Below, in pieces: positions 14,835-23,142 of a stretch of 64,000 bases of DNA. The notes under the pieces were generated by a model that did no database searches, was not told where the DNA came from, and was given only the letters and a program-made list of their open reading frames with translations. Numbering within the stretch: the first letter of the stretch is position 1; each line of letters opens with the position of its first letter. The DNA comes from Natrinema saccharevitans (lineage in GTDB: Archaea > Halobacteriota > Halobacteria > Halobacteriales > Natrialbaceae): the NCBI RefSeq assembly GCF_001953745.1, contig NZ_LWLN01000001.1, positions 2,232,001 through 2,296,000 of the forward strand, read 5' to 3'. Made by a program: the position numbers and the translations under genes.

Positions 14835-14989
14835 GGGTGTGTGGACGGGTCGCGGGCCGGCCGGGCCAGCGGGACGCGAGGAGCCGGTAGCGATCGGGCG
14901 GCCTCAGTGCTGTGTCCCTTCCCAAGTCAGGCCCGCAACACATAGGTTTTCCTCAGCCTCCGACGATTCGAGACGGCGACCCGGCCGCG

Positions 14990-15988
14990 TCATCGATCAC
15001 CGCGCGGATACCGATCCGGCGCGGCGGCGGGTGTCCGGCGCTCGAGCAAGTCCAGCACGGGTTCGCTCGCGGCGAGGCGGATCCCGAGTCGAGTGAGCCG
15101 GTCTCGGACCGTCGCGGGGACGAGGGTGCCGTACAGCGATCCCAGCAGCGGGACCGGCCCGACGCGGTAGTGCGTGTCGGGAGTTCGAGCGGTCGCGGCC
15201 TCCCGAACCGTCTCGGCGACCCGCTCGGGCTCGTTGACGAGCGGGCCGCCGCCTTCGACGGCCCGGACCCGCTCGAGGACCCGATAGAGATCGGTGTTGC
15301 CGTCCGATCCGACGACGGTCACGTTCCTGCGCGCCGCGGTCGTGGGGTCGCGATCGGCGGTCGTCCCGTCGACACCGGGTCGCGGCGACTCCGCGCTCGC
15401 GGCTGCATCCTCGACGGCCGCCAGCGCGCGGTCGTAGAACGGCGTCGCGACGATCCCCGGCTGGACGACGACGACCGCGATCTCGGTCTCCGACAACTCC
15501 TGTCGAAGCGCGTCGCTGAGGCTCGCCAGCGCCCACTTCGAGGCCGTGTAGCCGCCGATGCCGGCCAGCGCGAGTCGGTCCGCGGCGCTGGTCACGTTCA
15601 CGATCCGGCCGCGGCCGCGCTCGCGCATCCCCGGCAGCACCGCACGGAGCAGGCGGTGGGGTCCGAAACAGTGGACCGCGAACTGGCGCTCGAGCAGACG
15701 CGCCGGCACGTCCTCGACGGGCCCGAACTGCCCGTAGCCCGCGTTGTTGACCAGACAGTCGACGCCGCCGGCCTCCCCGCGGATCCGGGCGACGACGCGG
15801 TCGATATCGCCGGGCTCGGTCAGGTCGAGCGCCGCGAGGTCGGCCCCGCGGTCGGCCAGTCGCTCGAGGCCCGGTCGGTCCCGATCGCGGGCGGTCGCGT
15901 AGACGCGCCACCCCTCTTCGAGCAGCGCGCGGGCGGTTTCGTAGCCGATCCCGGACGAACAGCCGGTCACGAGTGCGGTCGATGGCAT
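14990..15988 (-). CDS. Short-chain dehydrogenase/reductase (SDR)
   Basis: 332 aa NAD(P)-dependent oxidoreductase. TGCSSGIG (8-15) is the Rossmann TGxxxGIG; LVNNAGYGQFG the NNAG motif; VTSAADRL...YTASKWAL gives the catalytic Ser and YxxxK; VQPGIVATPF follows. The C-terminal 100 residues are longer than in minimal SDRs and include SGxxPLLGSLYGTLVP-like hydrophobic sequence, typical of haloarchaeal long SDRs acting on lipophilic substrates. Substrate unknown. It stands alone, divergent from leuS. Confidence 0.85.
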   Translation of the reverse strand: MPSTALVTGCSSGIGYETARALLEEGWRVYATARDRDRPGLERLADRGADLAALDLTEPGDIDRVVARIRGEAGGVDCLVNNAGYGQFGPVEDVPARLLERQFAVHCFGPHRLLRAVLPGMRERGRGRIVNVTSAADRLALAGIGGYTASKWALASLSDALRQELSETEIAVVVVQPGIVATPFYDRALAAVEDAAASAESPRPGVDGTTADRDPTTAARRNVTVVGSDGNTDLYRVLERVRAVEGGGPLVNEPERVAETVREAATARTPDTHYRVGPVPLLGSLYGTLVPATVRDRLTRLGIRLAASEPVLDLLERRTPAAAPDRYPRGDR

Positions 15989-16197
15989 GCGAGCGCATAC
16001 GACGGCCCGACAGAAGGGGCTCCGCGTCGGTCGGTCGCGCGGACCGTCACGGCTGTGGACGGGTCCGGTCGGGAGCGGGCGAGACGGGCCAGCGCTCCGG
16101 GCGACACTCGGTCGCCGGCCGTCCGCAGGACGGTTCGCCTGTCGAACCGCGGTAGTTCCGATCGGCTCCGCCGCTCCGCCTGCTCCCCCGCTGTCAT
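15967..16197 (-). CDS. Small ORF with decayed Tat-like N-terminus (doubtful gene)
   Basis: 76 aa. AT-rich sequences on the minus strand (CGTTTATC at 16222-16229 and TATTTATGA at 16211-16219) precede ATG 16197 at promoter-like distance. The sequence FDRRTVLRTAGDRVSPGALARL looks like a twin-arginine signal whose hydrophobic stretch has been spoiled by charged residues. The ORF ends inside the first codons of the SDR gene. Either a relic of an exported protein or simply the long leader of the SDR transcript. The 393 bases between the SDR and leuS hold nothing else recognisable. Confidence 0.25.
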   Translation of the reverse strand: MTAGEQAERRSRSELPRFDRRTVLRTAGDRVSPGALARLARSRPDPSTAVTVRATDRRGAPSVGPSYALACHRPHS

Positions 16198-16381
16198 GGC
16201 CCGGAACATATCATAAATACTGATAAACGGTCCGTTCAGTTCGAGCGAGCCCGCCGTCGGATTCGCTCTCGAACCGACCCCCACTCGGACTCGCATCCGC
16301 CGTCGTCGCCGCCTCGCTCGAGCCCGTCCGAACAATGATATGGCCGGCCCGCCCAGTGACAGCCAACGGATCCCGTCGATC

Positions 16382-19078
16382 ATGACGAGTCATTACGATC
16401 ACGCGCAGGTGCAGGAGTTCTGGCAGTACGTCTGGGAGCGCGACGACGTCTACGAACTCGACGACGACGCCGTCGACCCGACGTACGTCCTCGGGATGTT
16501 CCCCTACACGTCGGGGACGCTTCACATGGGCCACGTCCGCAACTACGCGATCACGGACGCCTACGCCCGCTACCGTCGAATGTGCGGCGACGACGTCCTC
16601 CACCCGATGGGGTGGGACGCGTTCGGTCTCCCCGCGGAGAACGCCGCCTTCGAGCGCAAGACCGATCCGCGCTCGTGGACCGAGGCCTGCATCCGACGGA
16701 TGCGCGAGGAACTCGAGACGATGGGGTTTGGCTACGACTGGTCGCGCGAGATTACCACCTGCGACCCCGACTACTACCGGTGGAACCAGTGGCTGTTCGA
16801 ACGCTTCCACGAGGCGGGTCTCGTCGAGTACGAGGCGGCGACGGTCAACTGGTGTCCGGACTGCGAGACGGTGCTGGCCGACGCGCAGGTCAGCGAAACC
16901 GACGGCGACCGCGTCTGCTGGCGCTGTGAGACGCCCGTCGGGCGGCGGGAACTCGACCAGTGGTTCTTCGCGATCACCGACTACGCCGAGGAGTTGTACG
17001 AGGGGCTCGACGACCTCGAGGGGTGGCCCGAGGGCGTCCGCGAGATCCAGCGCAACTGGATCGGCCGACAGGAAGGGGCCCGGATCACGTTCGACGTGTC
17101 CCGCGACCGGGACGGCGACGACGACCGCGGGGACGACAGTGACGCCGGCACCGTCGACGTGTTCAGCACCCGTCCCGAGACGGTCCACGGCGCGACCTAC
17201 CTCGCGGTCTCGCCCGGCCACGACCTCGCCCGGGAACTGGCCGAAGACGACGACGCCGTCGCCGACTACGTCGAGACCGTCCGCGACCGGGACCCCGACG
17301 AGGTCGGGTTCGACGGCGTCGAGACCGACGCGACCGCCGTCCACCCCCTGACCGGCGCGGAACTGCCGGTCTACGTCGCCGGCTACGTCTTAGCGGACGT
17401 CGGGACCGGGGCCGTGATGGGCGTCCCCGCCCACAACGAGCGCGACCACGCCTTCGCCGGCGAACACGACCTGCCGATCGAGCGCGTGATCCGACCCGAC
17501 GACGACGCCGAGATCGACGTCGAAACCGAGGCCTACACCGGCGAGGGCAGTCTCGAGGAAAGCGGCGAGTACGACGGCACGGAGAGCCAGCGGGCCCGCG
17601 AGCGGATCGTCGCGGAGAACGACGCCCTCGAGGACGACGTCACCTACCGGCTGCGGGACTGGCTGATCTCCCGGCAGCGCTACTGGGGGACGCCGATCCC
17701 GATCGTCCACTGCGACGACTGCGGGGCGGTCCCCGTCCCCGAGGACGAGCTGCCGGTCGAGCTCCCCGAGTTCGTCCGGACGACCGGCAACCCGCTGGAC
17801 GCCGCCGAGGAGTGGAAAGCGACGACGTGTCCGGACTGCGGTGCGCCGGCCGAGCGCGAGACGGACACGATGGACACCTTCGTCGACTCCTCGTGGTACT
17901 ACCTGCGATTCCTCTCGCCCGACCTCGCGGACGCGCCGTTCGACACCGACCGCGCCGACGACTGGATGCCGGTCGACGTCTACGTCGGCGGCGACGAACA
18001 CGCCGCCTTGCACCTGCTCTATACCCGATTCTTCACGAAGGCGCTGGCCGATCTCGGGCTGCTCGAGGAACGGGAGCCGATCCGGGAACTCAAGAGCCAG
18101 GGGACGGTGCTGTACGACGGCGAGAAGATGTCCAGTTCGAAGGGCAACGTCGTCACGCCCGAGGAGTACGGCGCGGAGACGACCCGGCTGTTCGTCCTCT
18201 CGGCGGCCCACCCCGAACAGGACTTCGAGTGGACCGCCAACAACGTCCGCGGGGCCTACGACCTCCAGCAGACCCTCTACGGGATGGCGACGGAGTTCGT
18301 CGACGAGGGCGACGCCCGCCTCGAGCGCCGGGGCCACGACGACTACGTGGCCCGGGAGATCGACCGCACCATCGCGGCGGCCACCGAGGAGTACGAGCGC
18401 TTTCGCTTTCACCGCGCGGCGACCGAGATCCGGGAACTCGCCCGACTGCTGCGCCGGTACCGCGAGTACGACCGGCCCCACGGCGAGGTCTACCGGCGCG
18501 GCCTGCTAACGCTGGCCGCGCTGATCGCGCCGATGGCCCCTCACCTCGGCGAGGAGTGCTGGAACAAGCTCCGCGGCGAGGGGCTGGTCGTCGAGGCCGA
18601 CTGGCCCGAGCCGGACGGCGACGTCGCGGCCTACCAGCGCGAGCGCCGGCTCGTCGATCGCACCCTCGAGGACGTCCGGGACATCGTCGACGTCGCCGAC
18701 ATCGACGAACCCGAGCGGATCGACCTCGTCGTCGCCGCCGACTGGAAGTACCGGGCGGCCGAACTGGTCGCCGATGCCGCCGGCGGCGACGACGGGATCG
18801 ACGTCGACGGAATCGTCGACCGGCTCTTCGACCACGGCGCGCTCGAGGTCACCGCCGATCGCGAGCGAGTCGCCGCGTTCGTCGGTCGACTCACCGGCCG
18901 CGACGGTGGTGACGGCGAGGACGTGCTGCCGGCCGACCGCGAACTGGCCGTCCTCGAACGCGCCGACTGGCTCGTCACCGACGAGTTCGACGCGACCGTC
19001 GCCGTCCGCCAGGCCGACGCCGACGACGACCTCGCGGCCAAGGCCCGGCCGGGCAAACCCGCGATCCGCATCGAGTGA
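16382..19078 (+). CDS. leuS: Leucyl-tRNA synthetase
   Basis: 898 aa from ATG 16382 (ATG 16340 adds 14 residues not expected in the family). Charges tRNA-Leu with leucine. Class I signatures: PYTSGTLHMGHVRNY (HIGH motif near 48), zinc module NWCPDCETVLAD, a CP1 editing domain (roughly 220-420, with STRPETVHGATY), a second CxxC pair (CDDCGAVP) before the connection, and KMSSSKGN (KMSKS near 582). Domain order is that of the bacterial-type LeuRS, which haloarchaea are known to possess. C-terminal domain is complete and ends GKPAIRIE. Monocistronic; divergent from the SDR. Confidence 0.97.
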   Translation: MTSHYDHAQVQEFWQYVWERDDVYELDDDAVDPTYVLGMFPYTSGTLHMGHVRNYAITDAYARYRRMCGDDVLHPMGWDAFGLPAENAAFERKTDPRSWTEACIRRMREELETMGFGYDWSREITTCDPDYYRWNQWLFERFHEAGLVEYEAATVNWCPDCETVLADAQVSETDGDRVCWRCETPVGRRELDQWFFAITDYAEELYEGLDDLEGWPEGVREIQRNWIGRQEGARITFDVSRDRDGDDDRGDDSDAGTVDVFSTRPETVHGATYLAVSPGHDLARELAEDDDAVADYVETVRDRDPDEVGFDGVETDATAVHPLTGAELPVYVAGYVLADVGTGAVMGVPAHNERDHAFAGEHDLPIERVIRPDDDAEIDVETEAYTGEGSLEESGEYDGTESQRARERIVAENDALEDDVTYRLRDWLISRQRYWGTPIPIVHCDDCGAVPVPEDELPVELPEFVRTTGNPLDAAEEWKATTCPDCGAPAERETDTMDTFVDSSWYYLRFLSPDLADAPFDTDRADDWMPVDVYVGGDEHAALHLLYTRFFTKALADLGLLEEREPIRELKSQGTVLYDGEKMSSSKGNVVTPEEYGAETTRLFVLSAAHPEQDFEWTANNVRGAYDLQQTLYGMATEFVDEGDARLERRGHDDYVAREIDRTIAAATEEYERFRFHRAATEIRELARLLRRYREYDRPHGEVYRRGLLTLAALIAPMAPHLGEECWNKLRGEGLVVEADWPEPDGDVAAYQRERRLVDRTLEDVRDIVDVADIDEPERIDLVVAADWKYRAAELVADAAGGDDGIDVDGIVDRLFDHGALEVTADRERVAAFVGRLTGRDGGDGEDVLPADRELAVLERADWLVTDEFDATVAVRQADADDDLAAKARPGKPAIRIE

Positions 19079-19174
19079 CGAGGGCGGCGGTGAGAGCGGC
19101 CCATCGGTGCCTTGGCTGCAGTGGACGGTCGGAAAGGTAGTTTTATTCCATCGGCATCGGTAGGTCCGGATACG

Positions 19175-19468
19175 ATGGTGGAGGGTGGCGATACCGTTGT
19201 CGATCCGTCGAACCGGCCGCCGAGTCAGGCGGTGATCGAAGCCGTCGCCGAGGCCGAAGGCGTCCCGCCGGAGGACCTCGCCCCGCCGGCGTACGAACCG
19301 CTGCACGCCGTTGTCGACCCCGACGCGCTCGACGCGCTCTTCGCGGCCCGATCGGAGGGCGCGGACCGACCGGGCGGCACCGTCTCGTTTCGCTTCTGTA
19401 GCTACGACGTGACCGTCGATGGGGACGGACGGGTCACGCTCGAGGAGTCGATCGAGCCGGCAGACTGA
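19175..19468 (+). CDS. HalOD1 output-domain protein
   Basis: 97 aa from ATG 19175, which follows an AT-rich TATA-like stretch (TTTTATT, 19140-19146) at about 30 bases, so the transcript is leaderless. The central and C-terminal PPLHAVVDPDALDALF-like segment followed by GTVSFRFCSYDVTVDGDGRVTL is the HalOD1 fold, a small haloarchaeal output module linked to two-component signalling. No other domain is fused. Role in signalling is inferred from the family. Confidence 0.8.
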   Translation: MVEGGDTVVDPSNRPPSQAVIEAVAEAEGVPPEDLAPPAYEPLHAVVDPDALDALFAARSEGADRPGGTVSFRFCSYDVTVDGDGRVTLEESIEPAD

Positions 19469-19564
19469 ACAGCCGTCGGGGCCCGTGCCGGTGTCTCGGA
19501 ACCGATCGGCCCCGACGGAAGACACGGAAAGACTCTTTTCGACGAAGCCGCGACTACCGCCACG

Positions 19565-20299
19565 ATGGAGCGTCCCCACGAGGTCCTCGGTCTGTCCCCG
19601 GACGCCGACGAGCAGGCCGTCCGCGAGGCCTACCGATCGCTTCTCACGGACCACCATCCGGATCAGGGCGGCTCTCGGGAACGGTTCCTCGAGATCACGG
19701 ACGCCTACGAGCGGCTTCTCGGAGAACGACGGGCGACCGACCGTGACGGCGGTGCGATCGCGGAGGGAGCGGCCCGCTATCGAGTGACCTACGCGCCCGA
19801 TCCCGACGCGGAGCGGGACCGTCACGAACTGACCGTCAGCGGCGAGTACCTCTCGCTCTCGCTGGCCGGTCTCGTCGACGGCGTCGATATCGCGTCGCTG
19901 GTCGACGGCCCCGTGACCGCCGCAGCGACCCGAACCGTTGCCTTTCTCCGCGCCCACAACACCGGCTCCCGGCCGCTCGAGTGGCGGGGGCGGGCGAACA
20001 CCTCCTTTATCGGCAGCGATGGATTCCTCTACGAGGGCTCGAGCATCGTCGCCCCCCACGCCACCGACTTGCCGGGCCGCTGGACCGGGGTCGACGTCAC
20101 TCTCGAGCCGGGCCGAGCGGTCGACGGCGTCGTCATCGCCGGCGAGATTCCGGACGACGTCGCCGTCGAGCAGGTCGTCTACACCCAGCGCGCCCCCGAC
20201 GCGGACGGCGACGGGACCGGTGACACCGAGCGGTACCTCTTCGAACTGCGGCCGCTGGTCCGCGAGCGGCTCAACCGGCTGCCGTTCGAGCGAGACTGA
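19565..20299 (+). CDS. J-domain (DnaJ-like) protein
   Basis: 244 aa. An N-terminal J domain (2-60) with the HPD tripeptide at 31-33 (DHHPDQGG) would stimulate DnaK ATPase. There is no Gly/Phe region, zinc centre or DnaJ C-terminal domain, so this is a class C J-protein, not DnaJ itself. Residues 70-244 form a beta-rich domain (GRANTSFIGSDGFLYEG, RWTGVDVTLEPGRAVDG) of unknown function, which I do not recognise beyond haloarchaeal homologues. No chaperone partner is adjacent. Confidence 0.85.
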   Translation: MERPHEVLGLSPDADEQAVREAYRSLLTDHHPDQGGSRERFLEITDAYERLLGERRATDRDGGAIAEGAARYRVTYAPDPDAERDRHELTVSGEYLSLSLAGLVDGVDIASLVDGPVTAAATRTVAFLRAHNTGSRPLEWRGRANTSFIGSDGFLYEGSSIVAPHATDLPGRWTGVDVTLEPGRAVDGVVIAGEIPDDVAVEQVVYTQRAPDADGDGTGDTERYLFELRPLVRERLNRLPFERD

Positions 20300-20400
20300 G
20301 CCCGGTGCGGGCTCGGCCGGCTCGAGCGATCGGCGTTGCTTTCCGAACACAGCGTGCTGGAACAGCAAGGGTCAAAGGGTGGTGTTCCTAACGTCCGGCA

Positions 20401-21006
20401 ATGGCAACCGCTGACGCGAGACGGCGACTCCGGGAGCGGCCGAAGGGCGCGACGATCGTCCTGACCATCGTCGGCTACGCGCTGGTACTCGGCACCTTCC
20501 TGCTGGACGTGCCGATCTACCCCGACCTGACGAACGAGCAGGTCAACCTGCTCTCGCATCTCATCGCGGGCATCAACACCACCGCGACGATCGTGTTGAC
20601 GCTCGGCTGGTACTGGATCCGCAACGGCGAGGTCGAGAAACACCGGCTGGCGATGGTCTCGGGATTCGTCCTGATCCTGGGCTTTCTGGTCGTCTACCTG
20701 CTCAAGGTCGGCGGCGGCGGCACCAAGGAGTTCGTCGGTCCCGACCCCGTCTACTACGCCTACCTCATCATGCTCGCGATCCACATCGTCCTCTCGATCG
20801 TTTCCGTCCCCGTGGTCCTCTACGCACTGATCCTCGGGCTGACCCACACGCCCGCGGAACTCCGTCGGACGGCCCACGCCCGGATCGGACGGATCGCCGC
20901 CGCCGCGTGGATTCTGAGTCTGTTCCTCGGGGTCGTCACCTACGTCCTGCTCAACCACGCCTTCGACTACGAGTTCGCGGCGATGCTCGTCCCGGCGCTG
21001 TTCTGA
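20401..21006 (+). CDS. DUF420 membrane protein
   Basis: 201 aa with five to six hydrophobic helices (about 20-40, 50-75, 83-105, 120-145, 160-190). HLIAGINTTATIVLTLGWYWIRNGEVEKHRLAMVSGF and ...IHIVLSIVSVPVVLYALI contain the conserved His residues of DUF420 proteins, which are generally encoded near cytochrome oxidase assembly genes. Here the heme O synthase gene is 25 kb away. Probably involved in oxidase biogenesis in the cytoplasmic membrane; mechanism unknown. Confidence 0.85.
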   Translation: MATADARRRLRERPKGATIVLTIVGYALVLGTFLLDVPIYPDLTNEQVNLLSHLIAGINTTATIVLTLGWYWIRNGEVEKHRLAMVSGFVLILGFLVVYLLKVGGGGTKEFVGPDPVYYAYLIMLAIHIVLSIVSVPVVLYALILGLTHTPAELRRTAHARIGRIAAAAWILSLFLGVVTYVLLNHAFDYEFAAMLVPALF

Positions 21007-21073
21007 CCGACGGGACTACCGTCCCGCAGGACCCACAAGTTATCCCCGCGCCCGTCCTACCCTCGAGCAACGA

Positions 21074-21973
21074 ATGCAATTCGTCGAAGAAATCGTCGTG
21101 GACGAGTTCCTTCCCACCGTCCGCTCGCTGCTGGCCGGCGACCTCCGCGACCGCGGGCTCACCCAGAGCGAGGTGGCCGAGGTCCTCGGCATCAGCCAGA
21201 GCGCCGTCTCGAAGTACGCCCACGGCGACGTGACCGTCAACGACCGTATCGCAGACGACGAGCGCGTCCGGGACCTCGTGGACGAACTCGGCAGCGGACT
21301 GGCCGGCGGCGAGATCTCGCCGGTCCAGGCCCTGATCGAACTCGAGGTCCTGATCCGCGATCTCGAAGGCGGCGGCGACCTCCTCGCGCAGCTCCACGAG
21401 GAGGCCGTCCCGGAACTGGCCGACCACGGCTCGAGCTTTCGGGTCCACGACCCCGAGAGCGACCCCCGCTCGAGCGAGCGGGTCCTCTCCTCGCTGCGCC
21501 GGGGACTGCGGGTCCTCGAGACCGCGAGCGGGTTCACGGGGTTGATCCCCGCGGTCGGCTCGAACCTCGTCGCCTGCACGCCCGACGCCGAGGGTGTCGA
21601 CGACGTGGCCGGCGTCCCGGGCCGGATCTTCGACGTGAAGGGGCGGGCGACCGTCCCCGCCGATCCCGAGTTCGGCGTCTCAGAACACGTCGCGCGCGTG
21701 CTGCTGGCCGCCCGCCGCCACGGGGCCGACGTCGCCGCCGGGATCAACGTCACCTACGAGCCGGAACTGATCGACGAACTGGCCCAGCGGGGCCACGTCG
21801 CCGCCGAATTCGACGAATCTGGCGACGTCGCCTCGAGCGTCGGCGCGGCGATCGAGGAGGAACCCGAAGCGACCGTCCTCTACCAGACCGGCGGCATGGG
21901 GATCGAGCCGCTGATCTACGTCCTCGGGACCGACGCGGAGTCGGTCGCGGACGCGATCCGGTCGCTGGTCTGA
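21074..21973 (+). CDS. thiR: ThiR-like regulator: HTH plus thiamine-phosphate synthase (ThiN) domain
   Basis: 299 aa. The N-terminal helix-turn-helix LTQSEVAEVLGISQSAVSKYAHG (about 29-51) is followed by a C-terminal ThiN-like domain (125-299: VGSNLVACTPDAEGVDDVAGVPGRI, GGMGIEPLIYVLG). HTH-ThiN fusions are the archaeal ThiR repressors, which sense thiamine phosphates and control thiamine genes. The ThiN part may have lost synthase activity. The thiazole synthase gene thi4 lies about 4 kb downstream and is a natural target. Closely followed by a methyltransferase gene (8 bases), possibly co-transcribed. Confidence 0.8.
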   Translation: MQFVEEIVVDEFLPTVRSLLAGDLRDRGLTQSEVAEVLGISQSAVSKYAHGDVTVNDRIADDERVRDLVDELGSGLAGGEISPVQALIELEVLIRDLEGGGDLLAQLHEEAVPELADHGSSFRVHDPESDPRSSERVLSSLRRGLRVLETASGFTGLIPAVGSNLVACTPDAEGVDDVAGVPGRIFDVKGRATVPADPEFGVSEHVARVLLAARRHGADVAAGINVTYEPELIDELAQRGHVAAEFDESGDVASSVGAAIEEEPEATVLYQTGGMGIEPLIYVLGTDAESVADAIRSLV

Positions 21974-21981
21974 GCGTCCCG

Positions 21982-22668
21982 ATGACCGAATCCGCACAGG
22001 AGTTCTACGGCCGCTGGGCCCGCCTCTACGACCTGATCGCGCGCGAGACGCCTGGAGTCGCCCGGCTCCGGCGACGGGCGGCCGCCGCCTGCCGCCTCGA
22101 GCCCGGCGACACCGTCGTCGAGATGGGCTGTGGCACCGGCGCGAACCTCCCGTATCTGCGCGACCAGGTGGGCCCCGAGGGGACCGTCGTCGGGATCGAC
22201 TTCACCCGGCCTGTCCTCGAACGGGCGCGGGCCGCCACCGCCGAGTACGACAACGTCCACGTCCTGCAGGGGGACGCGACGGAGCCGCCGGTCGGGCTCG
22301 AGGCGGCGCGGTCGGCCACGAGCAGTATCGACGCCGTCCTCGCCACGTTCGTCGTCGGGATGCTCGCGGACCCCGCGGGCGCGGTCGACGACTGGTGCGA
22401 CCTCGTCGGTCCCGGTGGCCACGTCGTCCTCGCGAACGCCGCCCGGAGCGACGAGTGGTACGCGCCGCCGGTCAACGCCGTCTTCCGGGCGATCGTCGTC
22501 CTCTCGACGCCGCCGACGACGCGACTCCGCTACGACGACTCGCCGCACCTGCGCCTCGACGCGAAGATCGACGCCGCCCACGAGCGACTCCGGGAGCGGG
22601 CGGTCGCCGTCGCGGACGAAACTCACCTGTTCGGCGTCGTTCGGCTGACCGGCGGCCGGGTGGCGTAG
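21982..22668 (+). CDS. Class I SAM-dependent methyltransferase
   Basis: 228 aa. ATG 21982 is eight bases after the stop of the ThiR-like gene. Rossmann motif I VVEMGCGTGANLPYLRD, motif II VVGIDFTRPVLERAR, acidic DAVLATFVVGMLADP (motif IV) and GPGGHVVLANA (motif VI) are all present. Resembles UbiE/phospholipid-N-methyltransferase-like enzymes. Substrate unknown. Confidence 0.8.
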   Translation: MTESAQEFYGRWARLYDLIARETPGVARLRRRAAAACRLEPGDTVVEMGCGTGANLPYLRDQVGPEGTVVGIDFTRPVLERARAATAEYDNVHVLQGDATEPPVGLEAARSATSSIDAVLATFVVGMLADPAGAVDDWCDLVGPGGHVVLANAARSDEWYAPPVNAVFRAIVVLSTPPTTRLRYDDSPHLRLDAKIDAAHERLRERAVAVADETHLFGVVRLTGGRVA

Positions 22669-22749
22669 GCGAGCCGCGAGCGGGGGTGCTTCATAGAGAC
22701 TGTCGACGTGCAGGCAAACGCATAGCCCCCCGCTCGAGAACGGTCACCT

Positions 22750-23130
22750 ATGGCGACCGTTGAGAACGTCCTCTCGTCGATCTTCAGCACGATCCCGGAA
22801 CTGCATTCGGGACAACTCGGGCTGCTTTCGGGGGTTCTCGTCGGCTTGCTCTACTGGCACGGCCACCACCGGTCGTCGCTGGCCGCCCTCACCGGGTTCT
22901 ACCTGCTTGCGATCGGCGTCGTTCCCGCATCGACGCGGGGGCTCGCGGTGGTCCAGTCCAAGCCGTGGTACTTCTGCTCGCTGCTGGTCGCCACCGCCGT
23001 CTGTGCGATCACCGGCCGCGTCCTCTGGACGCGACTGCCGCTCCGGCGCGGCGTCTCGCGCTCGAGCGGCGTCGAGAGCCGATCCGAGGTCGGGCGCGCG
23101 AGTCGGGCCGACGGCGACGGCCGCCGCTGA
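22750..23130 (+). CDS. Hypothetical membrane protein
   Basis: 126 aa with three predicted transmembrane helices (about 23-40, 44-60, 72-92) and a basic, serine/arginine-rich cytoplasmic tail. The sequence LHSGQLGLLSGVLVGLLYWHGHHRSS is characteristic but I cannot name a family. ATG 22750 is preceded by a short spacer (about 80 bases) after the methyltransferase. It ends 12 bases before the convergent arylsulfotransferase-like gene. Confidence 0.65.
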   Translation: MATVENVLSSIFSTIPELHSGQLGLLSGVLVGLLYWHGHHRSSLAALTGFYLLAIGVVPASTRGLAVVQSKPWYFCSLLVATAVCAITGRVLWTRLPLRRGVSRSSGVESRSEVGRASRADGDGRR

Positions 23131-23142
23131 TAGCCGCGACGG

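Noticed and set aside
18506-20368. 620-codon leftward ORF opposite leuS, HalOD1 and J-domain genes
   Set aside because: Antisense shadow typical of GC-rich DNA; the plus strand genes carry HMGH, KMSSS and HPD motifs.
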